From: Saccharothrix sp. S26
GTDB lineage: Bacteria; Actinomycetota; Actinomycetes; Mycobacteriales; Pseudonocardiaceae
Length of the DNA: 64,000 nucleotides
Reading direction: 5' to 3'
Assembly (NCBI RefSeq): GCF_021390395.1
Contig: NZ_JAJUWT010000006.1
Coordinates: forward strand, 1-64,000
A program made the translations under genes and the position numbers. This document shows positions 49,849 to 58,555 of the stretch, in pieces (the first letter of the stretch is position 1; each line of letters begins with the position of its first letter). The notes under the pieces are model-generated. The model worked only from the letters and a program-made list of their open reading frames with translations. It had not been told where the DNA came from and did no database searches.

Positions 49849-51000
49849 TCAGGAATCGAGGACGGCGGTCGCGACGCGCGCCAGGCACACGCCGTTGGCC
49901 GGTCCCATGAGCGAGGTGGCCTGCGCGTCGCGGAGGTGCCGCTCCAGCGGGTGGGCGGCGTCGGACAGGAAGGCACGGGATCCGGTGGCCGCCACGAGCC
50001 GTCGCGTGATCGCGTCCGCCGCCGAGGTGGCTTGCGCTTTGAGCTTGCTCGCCGAGGTGTAGCCGGGAACGGGGGAGCCGACCGTGTCGGCGGTCAGGTG
50101 GGCGGCGTAGGCGTAGGTGGCCTCCAGCGCGAGCTGCGACTCGGCGATCGCGATCCGCGCCACCTCGCCCAGTGGGCGATCGTGTCGGACGCCCACCGCC
50201 GCTTCGAACGCCGCCCCCGCGACACCGAGCGCGATCAAGCCCGGGTTCAAGGGGGTCTCGTGGTTGGCGCGCATGAGGTCCCGCGCCCCGCCTGCGGCAC
50301 CCACTACGTCCACCGGGTTCACGTGGACGTCGTCGAGCCGCAGCGTGCCGGTGCCGGTGCCCCGCAGGCCCAGCATCGAGTACAGCTCGGCGACCTCGAC
50401 GCCGGCGCTCTTGGCGTCCACTCGGACGAACGTGGGGCCCTCGGCCGCCGCCACCAGGACGTCGACCACGGCCGCCGAGCGCAGACCCGTGCAGTAGGTC
50501 TTGGTGCCGTCGACCCGCAGATCGGCCCCGCGCCGGGTGAGCGAGGTGCGGACATCCGCCTTGTCGGCGGTCCGCGACGGCTCGGTCCACGCGCTGGCCG
50601 CGATCACCGACCCGTCGGCCATGCCCGCGAGGTCGTCGTCGCGGCGGGCGGGGTGACCATGGGCCGCGGTCCGGTGCACCACCTGGTAGTGGAACATCAG
50701 GATCGCGGCCGTGGAGGCGCAGGCCCGCGCCACGCGCTCGACGACGAGCGCCGCCACGCCGTTGCCGAACCCCAGCCCACCGCGCGACCGGGCCACCTGG
50801 ACCCCGAAGGCGCCCACCCCTCGCAGTCCTTCCACGGCCTCCGCCGGGTGCCGTCCCTCCCGGTCGACAGCTGCCGCGTGCGGCGCGACGGTCTCCTCAA
50901 CAACCCGATCGAGCTCCTCCAGCCACCCCACGGCGTCCGTCGAGGCCTCCGACAGGCAGGCCGCGACGAACGCGGTCCGGTAGTCGTGCGCAGTCCCCAC
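49849..51000 (-). CDS. Acyl-CoA dehydrogenase-family flavoenzyme
   Basis: 383 residues. ARSRGGLGFGNGVAALVVER, IAASAWTEPSRTADKADVRT (FAD-binding middle domain), LRVDGTKTYCTGLRSAAVVD and ELYSMLGLRGTGTGTLRLDDV follow the ACAD fold, and TSASKLKAQATSAADAITRR with AAHPLERHLRDAQATSLMGP is the C-terminal helical bundle. The catalytic base position is not clear. Members in biosynthetic loci desaturate or hydroxylate carrier- or peptide-bound substrates. GTG at 51000 follows GGGGAGGG. It is the first gene of the operon, 23 bases before the MNIO gene, so it probably works on the same product. Confidence 0.85.
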   Translation of the reverse strand: MGTAHDYRTAFVAACLSEASTDAVGWLEELDRVVEETVAPHAAAVDREGRHPAEAVEGLRGVGAFGVQVARSRGGLGFGNGVAALVVERVARACASTAAILMFHYQVVHRTAAHGHPARRDDDLAGMADGSVIAASAWTEPSRTADKADVRTSLTRRGADLRVDGTKTYCTGLRSAAVVDVLVAAAEGPTFVRVDAKSAGVEVAELYSMLGLRGTGTGTLRLDDVHVNPVDVVGAAGGARDLMRANHETPLNPGLIALGVAGAAFEAAVGVRHDRPLGEVARIAIAESQLALEATYAYAAHLTADTVGSPVPGYTSASKLKAQATSAADAITRRLVAATGSRAFLSDAAHPLERHLRDAQATSLMGPANGVCLARVATAVLDS

Positions 51001-51703
51001 GTGCCCTCCCCAGGTGATCACCGCCGTGACACCACGCTGGCAGGGCTCGCTACCGAGCCGACATCGACGCACTACTCGCGGCGGGCGCGCTGTCCCGCCG
51101 CGACGCGCGGAGGTTCCTCGGGGCCGTCCGAAAATTCATCGTCGCTGGCCAGCGATGTGTGCGCACTCGTCGACGAGTCCGCGCAGGATGCGCGTACGTG
51201 GGGCCGCTTAGCGGTACCTCAGGCCGCCGCCGGTTCGTACTCGTTGATCAAGCCACCAAGGACCGACCGGGTGGTGGTCCGGGGCAACCACCGCCCAGCG
51301 CGGTGTAGCCGATCACCGGTCTGGTCCGCGCTGATCACCGCCTCGTAGCGCGCGCAGGCACGCGCCGGTGGTGTGACGGGATCCTGTCGTGCGGCGGTGG
51401 TGAGAGTGGGAGGAGGGGTGTGCGAACAGCCACGGAGGACAAGGTGCCCCGCCGGCAGCGGGACGTGCTCTACCTCTAGGCCGCCGGTCCGACTTACGCC
51501 GACATCCCGTTCACCCGGCCGGCGCAGGGCCGCACCCGGTCGCCCGGTCGCGCGAGGCAGAACCGGGGGTAAGGACGGGCAGACCGGGCCGTCCGGTCTT
51601 CTCCTCGGCGCGCGCGGTGTGGTGGGGTCGGTGGACATCCCCGGTACGGGGCGAACCTGGGGGCCGGGTCGCAGCGGTGACCGGTCCCCGCGCGGAGGGT
51701 GCG
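51001..51703. other. Intergenic region between RiPP-like operon and eCIS locus
   Basis: About 700 bp holding the divergent promoters of the two blocks. A minus-strand frame ending at 51219 finishes GGLINEYEPAAA, which faintly recalls the ends of some actinomycete transposase-like proteins, but nothing else supports a gene. Confidence 0.45.
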
Positions 51704-52078
51704 ATGGACGTGCGGTCCGAGGGCGAGACCGGTGGTGCGGGTCGCGCCTCCCCGCCCGAGCGGTTCGCCGGCGACCTGTTCCTCCAGCTCGCCCGCCGCG
51801 GGTGGCTGGTGCTGGAACCCGCGCAGGCGCAGCGCGTGATCGGCGAGCTGGAGCGGACGCTGGACGAGGTCCGGTCACGGCTGCGCAAGCTGGAGCTGTC
51901 GCGCAAGCTGCGCGACGCGTCCGGGGACGACGTGGCGCCCGACGTGGACCGGCTCGTGGTTGACGCGGTGTTCGCCGGGCAGCTCAACTCCGACAGCTGG
52001 GAACGGGCGCTGGTCGAGCTGCCCAAGTACATCGAGGCCCTGCGGATCGCGGGGCGCAACGCCGGGCGGCCGCGGTGA
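51704..52078 (+). CDS. Small helical protein at the edge of the eCIS locus
   Basis: 124 residues. After a flexible start (MDVRSEGETGGAGRA) it is helical with a heptad-like stretch (VIGELERTLDEVRSRLRKLE) and a C-terminal part SDSWERALVELPKYIEALRI. No family is recognised. ATG at 51704 has GGAGGG upstream; the frame is open from 51617. Its stop overlaps the next small gene as GTGA. Its place just ahead of injection-system genes suggests an accessory role only. Confidence 0.6.
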   Translation: MDVRSEGETGGAGRASPPERFAGDLFLQLARRGWLVLEPAQAQRVIGELERTLDEVRSRLRKLELSRKLRDASGDDVAPDVDRLVVDAVFAGQLNSDSWERALVELPKYIEALRIAGRNAGRPR

Positions 52079-52281
52079 CGGTCCCGCAACGGCCCGAGCC
52101 CGCGCGGTCGGACCCGGACGCCGGCCGGGACGAGCTGTCCCGGCTGGACCTGTGCGCCGAACTGGCCGCCGCGGCCGCGGAGCTGCGCCACCACCTGCTG
52201 CGGGGCGACCGCGACGTGGCGAACCTGCTCGGCGCGTGGATCGACGCGCTGCTGGACGAGTGGAACCGCCGCCGCGACTGA
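52075..52281 (+). CDS. Small 68-residue helical protein
   Basis: GTG at 52075 overlaps the stop of the previous gene (GTGA). DLCAELAAAAAELRHHLLRG and LLGAWIDALLDEWNRRRD are amphipathic helices. No membrane segment, no known family. It is likely a partner of the upstream small protein. Confidence 0.5.
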   Translation: MTVPQRPEPARSDPDAGRDELSRLDLCAELAAAAAELRHHLLRGDRDVANLLGAWIDALLDEWNRRRD

Positions 52282-52572
52282 CCGCGCCCCGGCATGGCCG
52301 AGCGGCCGAGCGGGAACCCGGCACCCGTCACCGACAAGCGCACGAGAACCCCGCCGGCCGCACACGACTCACCTGCGCACGACCCGTGCCGCGCATGCGA
52401 ACGCGCTCGCCCGCGCCGCCTGCACCCCGCGCGCACGACACGCGCCGCCCGCGCCACGCTCACCTGCGCTCGCGTCGCAGGACTGTGCCGCATACGACTC
52501 GTCGGGGCCGGGCCGGGGAGCACCCCGACCCGACCCCGACGCGGACCCGGACCACCTCGGGTCCGTCCCCGT

Positions 52573-53868
52573 TCACCCCCGCGGCAGGTCCGCGAGCGTG
52601 CCGCTGACGTTGAGCAGTTGCAGGCAGTTCGGGGCCTGCCGCCCGCTGGCCGGGGTGCCCGGCCGGGCGCAGGTGACGGTCGCGCTCACCGCGCTGTTCT
52701 CCGGCACGTCGATCGGCGTCACCCAGTGGTAGTCCTGGTTGCGGAACGTCTCCAGCGCGATGGTGGTCACCGTGCGCTCGCCGAAGACGATCGTCAGCAC
52801 GCCCTCGTCGCCCTGGTGGTTGGCCAGCACGAGGTCGGTGACGCGGAAGACCTTCCCGGCGGGCACGACGTAGCTGCCGGTGCCCTGGTCGCCGGTGTTC
52901 GTGCGGACCTCGATGCTGCTGGAGCTCTGCTCGCCGCCGCCCGTGGCGTCGCCCTGGCCCGGCTGCCCGGGTTGCCCCTGCTGTTGCTCGCCGCCCGGGG
53001 TCTGCTCGCCGCCCGGTTGCTGCGGCGGCTGGGTCCGCGAGGCGGCGGCCTGCTGCTCGCCGACCTCCACCAGCTCCTCGGCCCGGTCATCGGCGGCCTC
53101 GCGGGCCGCGCTCTGCACCGCCGGGCGCACCAGCATCAGCCACGCCAGCAGCAGGGCCAGCAGCAGCGCCAGCAACGCCAGCAACCACTTGGGGAACACC
53201 GGGAGTTGGAGCAGCTCGCCCTCCAGCTCCTCGGCTCGCGCGGTCTCGGCGGACGGCGCGGCGGCGTCGGTGGAGGTCGCGGTCGCCCGCACGGGCCAGG
53301 ACAGCGGCGCGCCGAACCACAGCACCTTGCCGACGCGCACCCGCACCGGCAGCTCCACCCGCACCCCCGGCGCGACGGTCGTGGGCCGCTCGGGCACGGT
53401 GACGCGCAGTTGGTCGTCGGCCTCGGCCGCGACCAGCCCGACCGCGATCGGGGTGTTGCCGTCGTTGCGCACCTCGACGTGGAAACGCGCGCTGCGCCAG
53501 GCGCGGCGGCGTTCGGGCACCAACTCGGCGTGCTGCTGGAAGAACGGCTCGACGACGACCGTGGTCTCGGAGACCACCGCCGTGTCCGGCCGCTCCGCAG
53601 GCAGGACGCGCACGCCCAGCGGCACCTCGCCCGCCCGCACCTCCGACGACCGCGGCGGCCGCAGCACCACGGTCACCTGCTCGGACGTGCCGGGGTACAG
53701 CGAGAGCCGCGCGGGCTCGACCGAGGTCCACGGTGCGCACTCGCCCACCACCTCGAACTCGTACGCCTCGACTATGTCGCTGTCGTTGCGCACCGTCAGC
53801 TTCGTGCTCGCCTCCGAACCGGGCGTGACAACCACGGTCGGGAGACCGAATTCGGTCGTTGTGGTCAC
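52573..53868 (-). CDS. Membrane-anchored Ig-like/COG1470-type protein of the eCIS locus
   Basis: 431 residues. Two Ig-like/beta-sandwich domains come first (TEFGLPTVVVTPGSEASTKL; WRSARFHVEVRNDGNTPIAV), then one membrane helix at about 228-250 (PKWLLALLALLLALLLAWLM). A Gln/Gly/Pro-rich linker (QQPGGEQTPGGEQQQGQPGQ) and a last beta domain (GSYVVPAGKVFRVTDLVLAN) follow. Similar proteins, often named hydrolytic protein, accompany actinomycete contractile-injection genes. No catalytic motif is visible. GTG at 53868 follows the first clear residues of the domain. It is divergent from the LuxR-type regulator. Confidence 0.7.
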   Translation of the reverse strand: MTTTTEFGLPTVVVTPGSEASTKLTVRNDSDIVEAYEFEVVGECAPWTSVEPARLSLYPGTSEQVTVVLRPPRSSEVRAGEVPLGVRVLPAERPDTAVVSETTVVVEPFFQQHAELVPERRRAWRSARFHVEVRNDGNTPIAVGLVAAEADDQLRVTVPERPTTVAPGVRVELPVRVRVGKVLWFGAPLSWPVRATATSTDAAAPSAETARAEELEGELLQLPVFPKWLLALLALLLALLLAWLMLVRPAVQSAAREAADDRAEELVEVGEQQAAASRTQPPQQPGGEQTPGGEQQQGQPGQPGQGDATGGGEQSSSSIEVRTNTGDQGTGSYVVPAGKVFRVTDLVLANHQGDEGVLTIVFGERTVTTIALETFRNQDYHWVTPIDVPENSAVSATVTCARPGTPASGRQAPNCLQLLNVSGTLADLPRG

Positions 53869-54036
53869 CGGTCGAACGGTAGGCAGGCCGCAACCCCTTG
53901 CGGCAGGGAGAAAAGGGCACACCGGGGGCAAACAAGTGCACCGGCGGCCCTCGGTCCTCCCGCGGCCCGAACCCGGTGCGCAGGATGGTGGCACGGGGAC
54001 CGCCGGTGCGGTCCCGTTCTCGCCAGGGAGGCGGTC

Positions 54037-54660
54037 ATGACGAGGATCCCGGTCGCGGTGTACGCCGAGGACCCGGTGCTGCGCACGGGTGTCACGCACC
54101 AACTGCGCCCGCGGCCCGAGGTCGAGGTGCTCGACCCGCGCGAGCACGAACGCGCGCAGGTGTCGTTGGTCGTGGTGGACGAGGTGGACGACGCGGCGGC
54201 GTTCCTGCTGCGCCGGTTGCGGCGCTCGTCCGGCACGCGCACCGGGGTCGTGGTCGGCCGCTTCGACCAGGACGCGTTGCAGACCGTCATCGACTGCGGC
54301 GTGGCGGCGGTGGTCCGCCGCGCCGAGGCCGACCAGGACCGGTTGGTGGCCACCGCGGTCGCGCTGGCCAAGGGCGAGGCGGTGCTGCCCGGCGACCTGC
54401 TCGGCATGCTGCTCGACCACGTGGGCCGGCTCCAGCGCGGCGTGCTCGACCCGAACGGGCCGACACTGTCCACTTTGACCACTCGTGAGGCGGACATGCT
54501 GCGGCTCGTGTCCGAGGGGTACGACACCGCCGAGATCGCGACGCGGATGTCGTTCTCCGAGCGCACGGTGAAGAACGTGCTGCACGAGGTCAGCACCCGG
54601 CTCCAGTTGCGCAACCGGGCCCACGCCGTGGGCTACGTGATGCGCCACGGCCTGATCTGA
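54037..54660 (+). CDS. LuxR-family response-regulator-like protein
   Basis: 207 residues. The N-terminal receiver-like domain has SLVVVDEVDD, where the phospho-acceptor Asp would sit, but the usual DD pair at the start of strand 1 is missing (VAVYAEDPVL has ED). The C-terminal HTH is STLTTREADMLRLVSEGYDT followed by AEIATRMSFSERTVKNVLHE, a standard GerE domain. ATG at 54037 has GGGAGG. It is the likely local regulator of the injection-system genes. A hairpin follows its stop. Confidence 0.85.
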   Translation: MTRIPVAVYAEDPVLRTGVTHQLRPRPEVEVLDPREHERAQVSLVVVDEVDDAAAFLLRRLRRSSGTRTGVVVGRFDQDALQTVIDCGVAAVVRRAEADQDRLVATAVALAKGEAVLPGDLLGMLLDHVGRLQRGVLDPNGPTLSTLTTREADMLRLVSEGYDTAEIATRMSFSERTVKNVLHEVSTRLQLRNRAHAVGYVMRHGLI

Positions 54661-54686
54661 CCCGTCGCACCCCACCCGTTGCCCGA

Positions 54687-54712
54687 ACAGCCCCGGGGTC
54701 TTCCCCGGCTGT
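54687..54712 (+). terminator. Hairpin terminator after the LuxR-type gene
   Basis: ACAGCC.CGGGG and CCCCGGCTGT form a stem of about 10 bp with one bulge, 26 bases after the stop. Confidence 0.5.
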
Positions 54713-54789
54713 GCCCCACCGGGCCTGTCCGGCGCACGCCGCGCGCGGCGACGATCGCCTGCGACAGGCCCGTGACCGGAGGTGGAACC

Positions 54790-57700
54790 TTGTCCAGAAG
54801 GGCGCGTACCCGCACCCTCGCCGCCCTCGCGGCGGTCGTGGTGGCGTGCGGCGTGATCGCGGTGGTGCGTGGCGTCACCGACCCGCCCGCGGCGGCCGGC
54901 CAGCCGGGAGAGCCGCCGTCGCCCGGCCGCATCGCCTACGCGGGCACCGGGCACCGCAGCCTGGGCTACGCGGCCGACCCGCAACCGGACCGGCTCGACC
55001 CGACCACGCCGGTGATGGGCGAGGGGCCGTCCCACCACGACGACCACGTGTCCGCCCGCGGCGGCCTGCTGGTGTTCACCAGCCTGCGCGACGAGCCCCG
55101 GCCCCAGGTGTACCTGCGCGGCGCGGACGGCGGCGTGCGCAAGCTGACCGAGGGCCAGGACGCCGCGAACCCGCAGCTCTCGCCCGACCTGCGCACCGTG
55201 GTGTTCGCCTCGCGCGGCGACCTGTGGCTGGTCGGCGTGGACGGCGGCGGGATGCGGCGGCTCGCCGACACCGATGCCGACGAGTCGTGGCCCTCGTTCT
55301 CCCCGGACGGCACGCAGGTCGCCTACTCCGGTGACCGCGACGGCGGCCGCGAGATCTACCGCCGCCCGGTCGCGGGCGGCCCGGAGACCCCGGTGACCGA
55401 CGAACCGGACGGCGACGCCGACGAGCCCGCGTGGAACCCCGTGGACGGCCGCATCGCCTACACGCTGCGGGTCGACGGGGTGCCGCGGGTGCGGGTGCTG
55501 ACCGGGACCGGCACCCGGGTCGGCACGCCGCTGCTGGGCGGGGACCAGACCGCGTGGCGGGGCCACTGGCCCGCCTGGCTGCCCGACGGGACGCGCCTGC
55601 TGTTCCTCAGCCTCGACCAGACCTGCTCCTGCACGGCCGACCCCGCCGCGGTCAAGGTCTACCGGGCCGACACCGCGCCCGGACTGCCGCTCACCGCGCC
55701 GCCGGACGTGCTGCTGGGGGAGAACCGGCAGCTCAGCTCGCCGAGCTGGCAGGACGACGGCTCCGGGCCGCGGCTGCTGGTGTCCCGCACCAGCGCCCCG
55801 ACCTGGTTCACCGCCACGCTCCAGGACATCCGCCCGGACGGGTCCGACCCGCGCGACCTGGGCGTGACCGTGCTGCGCGAGGACCCCGAGGCGGTCAACG
55901 ACCCCAACCTGCTGTTCCGACCCAGGGCCGGGTTCGACACGTGGGCGACCCGCCAGTCGTACTCGCCGGACGGGCGGCGGATCCTGCTCAGCCGGTTCGA
56001 GGACGAGGGCGGGCGGCGGGTGCAGCGGCTGTGGCTGGTGGACGTCGACGGCGGCAACCCGCGCCGGGTGCCCGTGGCCGACCGGCAGCCCGCGGACTGG
56101 GAGTTCGACGCCACCTTTTCACCCGACGGCCGGTTCATCGCGTTCGCGCGGCGCTCGCCCGGCGGCGTGCGGCCCGACGGCTCGGCGAGCCGCATCGTGG
56201 TCGTCGAGGCCGACACGGGGACCGTGGCCGGTGAGCTGCGGCCGCCGCCCGAGGTAGCCGACCAGGAGGACACGCAGCCCGCGTGGTCGCCCGACGGGAC
56301 CACGATCGCGTTCACCCGCGGCATCATCAGCGACGGACCGGGCGGCGAGGTGCGCGACAACCACATCTGGACCACGCGGGCCGGGGCGCTGGACCGGCAG
56401 CGCGACCTGAGCGCGTTGGCCTGCGGCGGCGACTGCGCGGTGACCGACGACAGCTCGGCGTTCAGCCCGGACGGGCGCGAGCTGGTGTTCAACCGCGAGT
56501 TCGACGGCCTGCTGCGGGTGCCGCTGGCCGACCCGGGCCGGTGCGAGGTGCTGCTGGGCGGCGGCACGTGCGCCGGGCCCGTGACCAACCCGGCCGGGCC
56601 GTTCCAGCCGCGTGACGCCGCCTATGCGCCGGACGGCCGGATCGTGCTGACCACCCGGCGGGCGGGCGAGGCCCGCTCGCCCGAGGAGCTGGCCGTGCTC
56701 GACCCCGGCACCGGGGCGCTGGAGCGGATCGCGACCCGCCTGCCCGGCAGGCAGAAGGAACCCGCCTGGCAGCAGTCGGTGGACCTCGCGGTGGACGCGC
56801 CGCTGGCGGTGTCCGTGGACGTGGGGGAGACCACGCCGGTCACCGTGACCGTGCGCAACCGGGGTCCGGCGGCCTCGCCCGGCACCGCGCTCACCGTGGC
56901 CGTGCCCGGCGGGCTGCGCCTGGGCGGGTTGCGCGCGTCGAGCGGCACGTGCGTGGCGGAGGAGCTGCGCTGTGACCTGGGTGTCGTGGGCCCCGGCGCG
57001 TCGGTCGAGGTGGTGGCGGACGTGGTGGGCGTGGTGGCCGGCGGGCACCGGCTGGACTGGTCGGTCACCGGGTCGGTGCTCGATGCGTTGCCGACCGACA
57101 ACGCGGACGACACCGTGCTCACCGTGGCGGAGCAACCCACTCCGACCACCGTGCCGCCGACCACGACCACCGCGTTGCCGCCGCCACCGCCCGTTGCGCC
57201 GGCCGGTCCGTCGCTGGCCGTCGTGGTGCAGCCCCAACCGTCGTATGTGGGTGGTCGGGCGGTGGTGGGCTTCACCGTGCGCAACGGTGGGGGAGCGCTG
57301 GCGACCGGGCTGCGGCTGGACTTCGCGCTGCCCGCGCGGGTGCCGGTGGCGAGCCTGCCACCGGGGTGCGCGCCGACGAGTTGCGTGCTGCCCGACCTGC
57401 CTGTCGGCGCGACGCAGGTGGTGCAGGTGGTGCTCGCGCCGGACGCGCCGGTGCGGACCGAGGTGCGCGGCGTGCTGCGCACCACCGGCACCGACGCCGA
57501 CCCGAACGACAACACCGCCGTCGCGCCGATGACCGTGCTGCTGCCGAGGATCGTGGCCGTGCCGCCGATCGGCGAGCCCGGGTTCGTCACCTCGGTGCGC
57601 GGCGAGGACTTCCCGCCGGGGGCACCGGTGGCACTCGCGTGGTCGCCCGGCATCACCGCCGCGTCCGCGCCGACGGTGCCCCGCGCGGACGGCCGGTTCA

Positions 57701-57843
57701 CCGCGCAGCTGCTGATCCTGGCCAAGGACCAGACCGGGCCGCGCACGATCACCGCGACCGGACCCGGTTTCGGCCCGGTCCGCACGCCGTTCCTGGTGGT
57801 GGCCGCGTCCATCGGGCCGCCGGACATGGTGGCGCGCCGGTGA
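54790..57843 (+). CDS. Exported beta-propeller (PD40) protein with DUF11/CARDB repeats
   Basis: 1017 residues from TTG 54790, which has GGAGG at ideal spacing. An N-terminal signal anchor (TRTLAALAAVVVACGVIAVV) is followed by PD40 propeller blades over about 40-640 (PQLSPDLRTVVFASRGDLWL, PSFSPDGTQVAYSGDRDGGR, YSPDGRRILLSRFEDEGG). Two DUF11/CARDB-like sandwich domains follow (VTVTVRNRGPAASPGTALTV; AVVGFTVRNGGGALATGLRL), joined by a Pro/Thr linker, and then a final Ig-like domain. It has no enzyme motif. Such large propeller proteins sit beside actinomycete contractile-injection genes, where they may serve as surface or cargo proteins. It is 22 bases ahead of the DUF4255 gene. Confidence 0.75.
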   Translation: MSRRARTRTLAALAAVVVACGVIAVVRGVTDPPAAAGQPGEPPSPGRIAYAGTGHRSLGYAADPQPDRLDPTTPVMGEGPSHHDDHVSARGGLLVFTSLRDEPRPQVYLRGADGGVRKLTEGQDAANPQLSPDLRTVVFASRGDLWLVGVDGGGMRRLADTDADESWPSFSPDGTQVAYSGDRDGGREIYRRPVAGGPETPVTDEPDGDADEPAWNPVDGRIAYTLRVDGVPRVRVLTGTGTRVGTPLLGGDQTAWRGHWPAWLPDGTRLLFLSLDQTCSCTADPAAVKVYRADTAPGLPLTAPPDVLLGENRQLSSPSWQDDGSGPRLLVSRTSAPTWFTATLQDIRPDGSDPRDLGVTVLREDPEAVNDPNLLFRPRAGFDTWATRQSYSPDGRRILLSRFEDEGGRRVQRLWLVDVDGGNPRRVPVADRQPADWEFDATFSPDGRFIAFARRSPGGVRPDGSASRIVVVEADTGTVAGELRPPPEVADQEDTQPAWSPDGTTIAFTRGIISDGPGGEVRDNHIWTTRAGALDRQRDLSALACGGDCAVTDDSSAFSPDGRELVFNREFDGLLRVPLADPGRCEVLLGGGTCAGPVTNPAGPFQPRDAAYAPDGRIVLTTRRAGEARSPEELAVLDPGTGALERIATRLPGRQKEPAWQQSVDLAVDAPLAVSVDVGETTPVTVTVRNRGPAASPGTALTVAVPGGLRLGGLRASSGTCVAEELRCDLGVVGPGASVEVVADVVGVVAGGHRLDWSVTGSVLDALPTDNADDTVLTVAEQPTPTTVPPTTTTALPPPPPVAPAGPSLAVVVQPQPSYVGGRAVVGFTVRNGGGALATGLRLDFALPARVPVASLPPGCAPTSCVLPDLPVGATQVVQVVLAPDAPVRTEVRGVLRTTGTDADPNDNTAVAPMTVLLPRIVAVPPIGEPGFVTSVRGEDFPPGAPVALAWSPGITAASAPTVPRADGRFTAQLLILAKDQTGPRTITATGPGFGPVRTPFLVVAASIGPPDMVARR

Positions 57844-57865
57844 ACCCGACAACGAGGAGGTGCCC

Positions 57866-58555
57866 GTGATCCACGAGGTGGACGAGGCGATCCGGCGGAT
57901 GCTGACCGCCGCCGGCGTGCCCGGCGGTGGGGGAGAGCTGGCGTTCGACGCCCCGACCAAGGACTGGTCCGCGCGCCGCAACGCGCCCACGGTCAACGTG
58001 TTCCTGCACGACATCCGCGAGGACGTGGCGCGACGCCACGCGGGTGGCATGGAGGTCTACGACGACGAGGGCGTGCTGGTCGGCTGGCGCGGTCCGGCGC
58101 GGTGGTTCGAGCTGGCGTACCTGGTCACGGCGTGGACCAACCGGCCGCAGGACGAGCACCGGCTGCTGTCGGAGGTGTTGGCGACCCTGGTGCGCACCGA
58201 GCGGATGGCGAACGAGTGGCTGACCGGGACGTTGGCGGAACTGGGGCTGGGGGTGATCCTGAACTCGGCCCAGCCGCCGGACGGGCGGGCGACCTCGGAG
58301 ATGTGGTCGGCGCTGGGGGGCGAGCTGAAGCCGTCCATCGACCTGAAGGTGATCGCGCCGCTGGCCGGTGAGTGGACCCAGGCCGGTCCGCCGGTGACGG
58401 AGGGCGTGGTGCTGGAGACGGCGGCGCAGGCGGGCGAGCGCTCGCGGCGGCTGCGCTACGAGGGGCCGACGAGCGCGGAGGGCGACGGTTTCGCGGCCAC
58501 CAGACCACGGCCCGTGGCGGGTCCGAGGCGGCGTCGCGGGGGAGCGATCCGATGA
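57866..58555 (+). CDS. DUF4255 (Pvc16-like) cap protein of the contractile injection system
   Basis: 229 residues. The family pattern is complete: IHEVDEAIRRMLTAAGV at the N-terminus, FDAPTKDWSARRNAPTVNVF followed by LHDIRED, and FELAYLVTAWTNRPQDEHRL then LLSEVLATLVR, which is the diagnostic DUF4255/Pvc16 core. These proteins cap the tail tube-sheath at its distal end. GTG at 57866 has GAGGAGG. The ATGA overlap with the AAA+ gene shows coupled translation. A basic Arg-rich tail (RPRPVAGPRRRRGG) extends the usual protein. Confidence 0.88.
   Translation: MIHEVDEAIRRMLTAAGVPGGGGELAFDAPTKDWSARRNAPTVNVFLHDIREDVARRHAGGMEVYDDEGVLVGWRGPARWFELAYLVTAWTNRPQDEHRLLSEVLATLVRTERMANEWLTGTLAELGLGVILNSAQPPDGRATSEMWSALGGELKPSIDLKVIAPLAGEWTQAGPPVTEGVVLETAAQAGERSRRLRYEGPTSAEGDGFAATRPRPVAGPRRRRGGAIR

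Noticed and set aside
51219..51878. Minus-strand frame ending GGLINEYEPAAA as a transposase remnant
   Set aside because: Only the last dozen residues look familiar; the rest is low-complexity Arg/Pro sequence. Not enough for a call.
52282..52572. GC-rich stretch between convergent genes as a coding region
   Set aside because: Open on several frames but only Arg/Ala/Pro-rich sequence; a short hairpin (GGACCCG/CGGGTCC) near 52545 suggests a terminator region.
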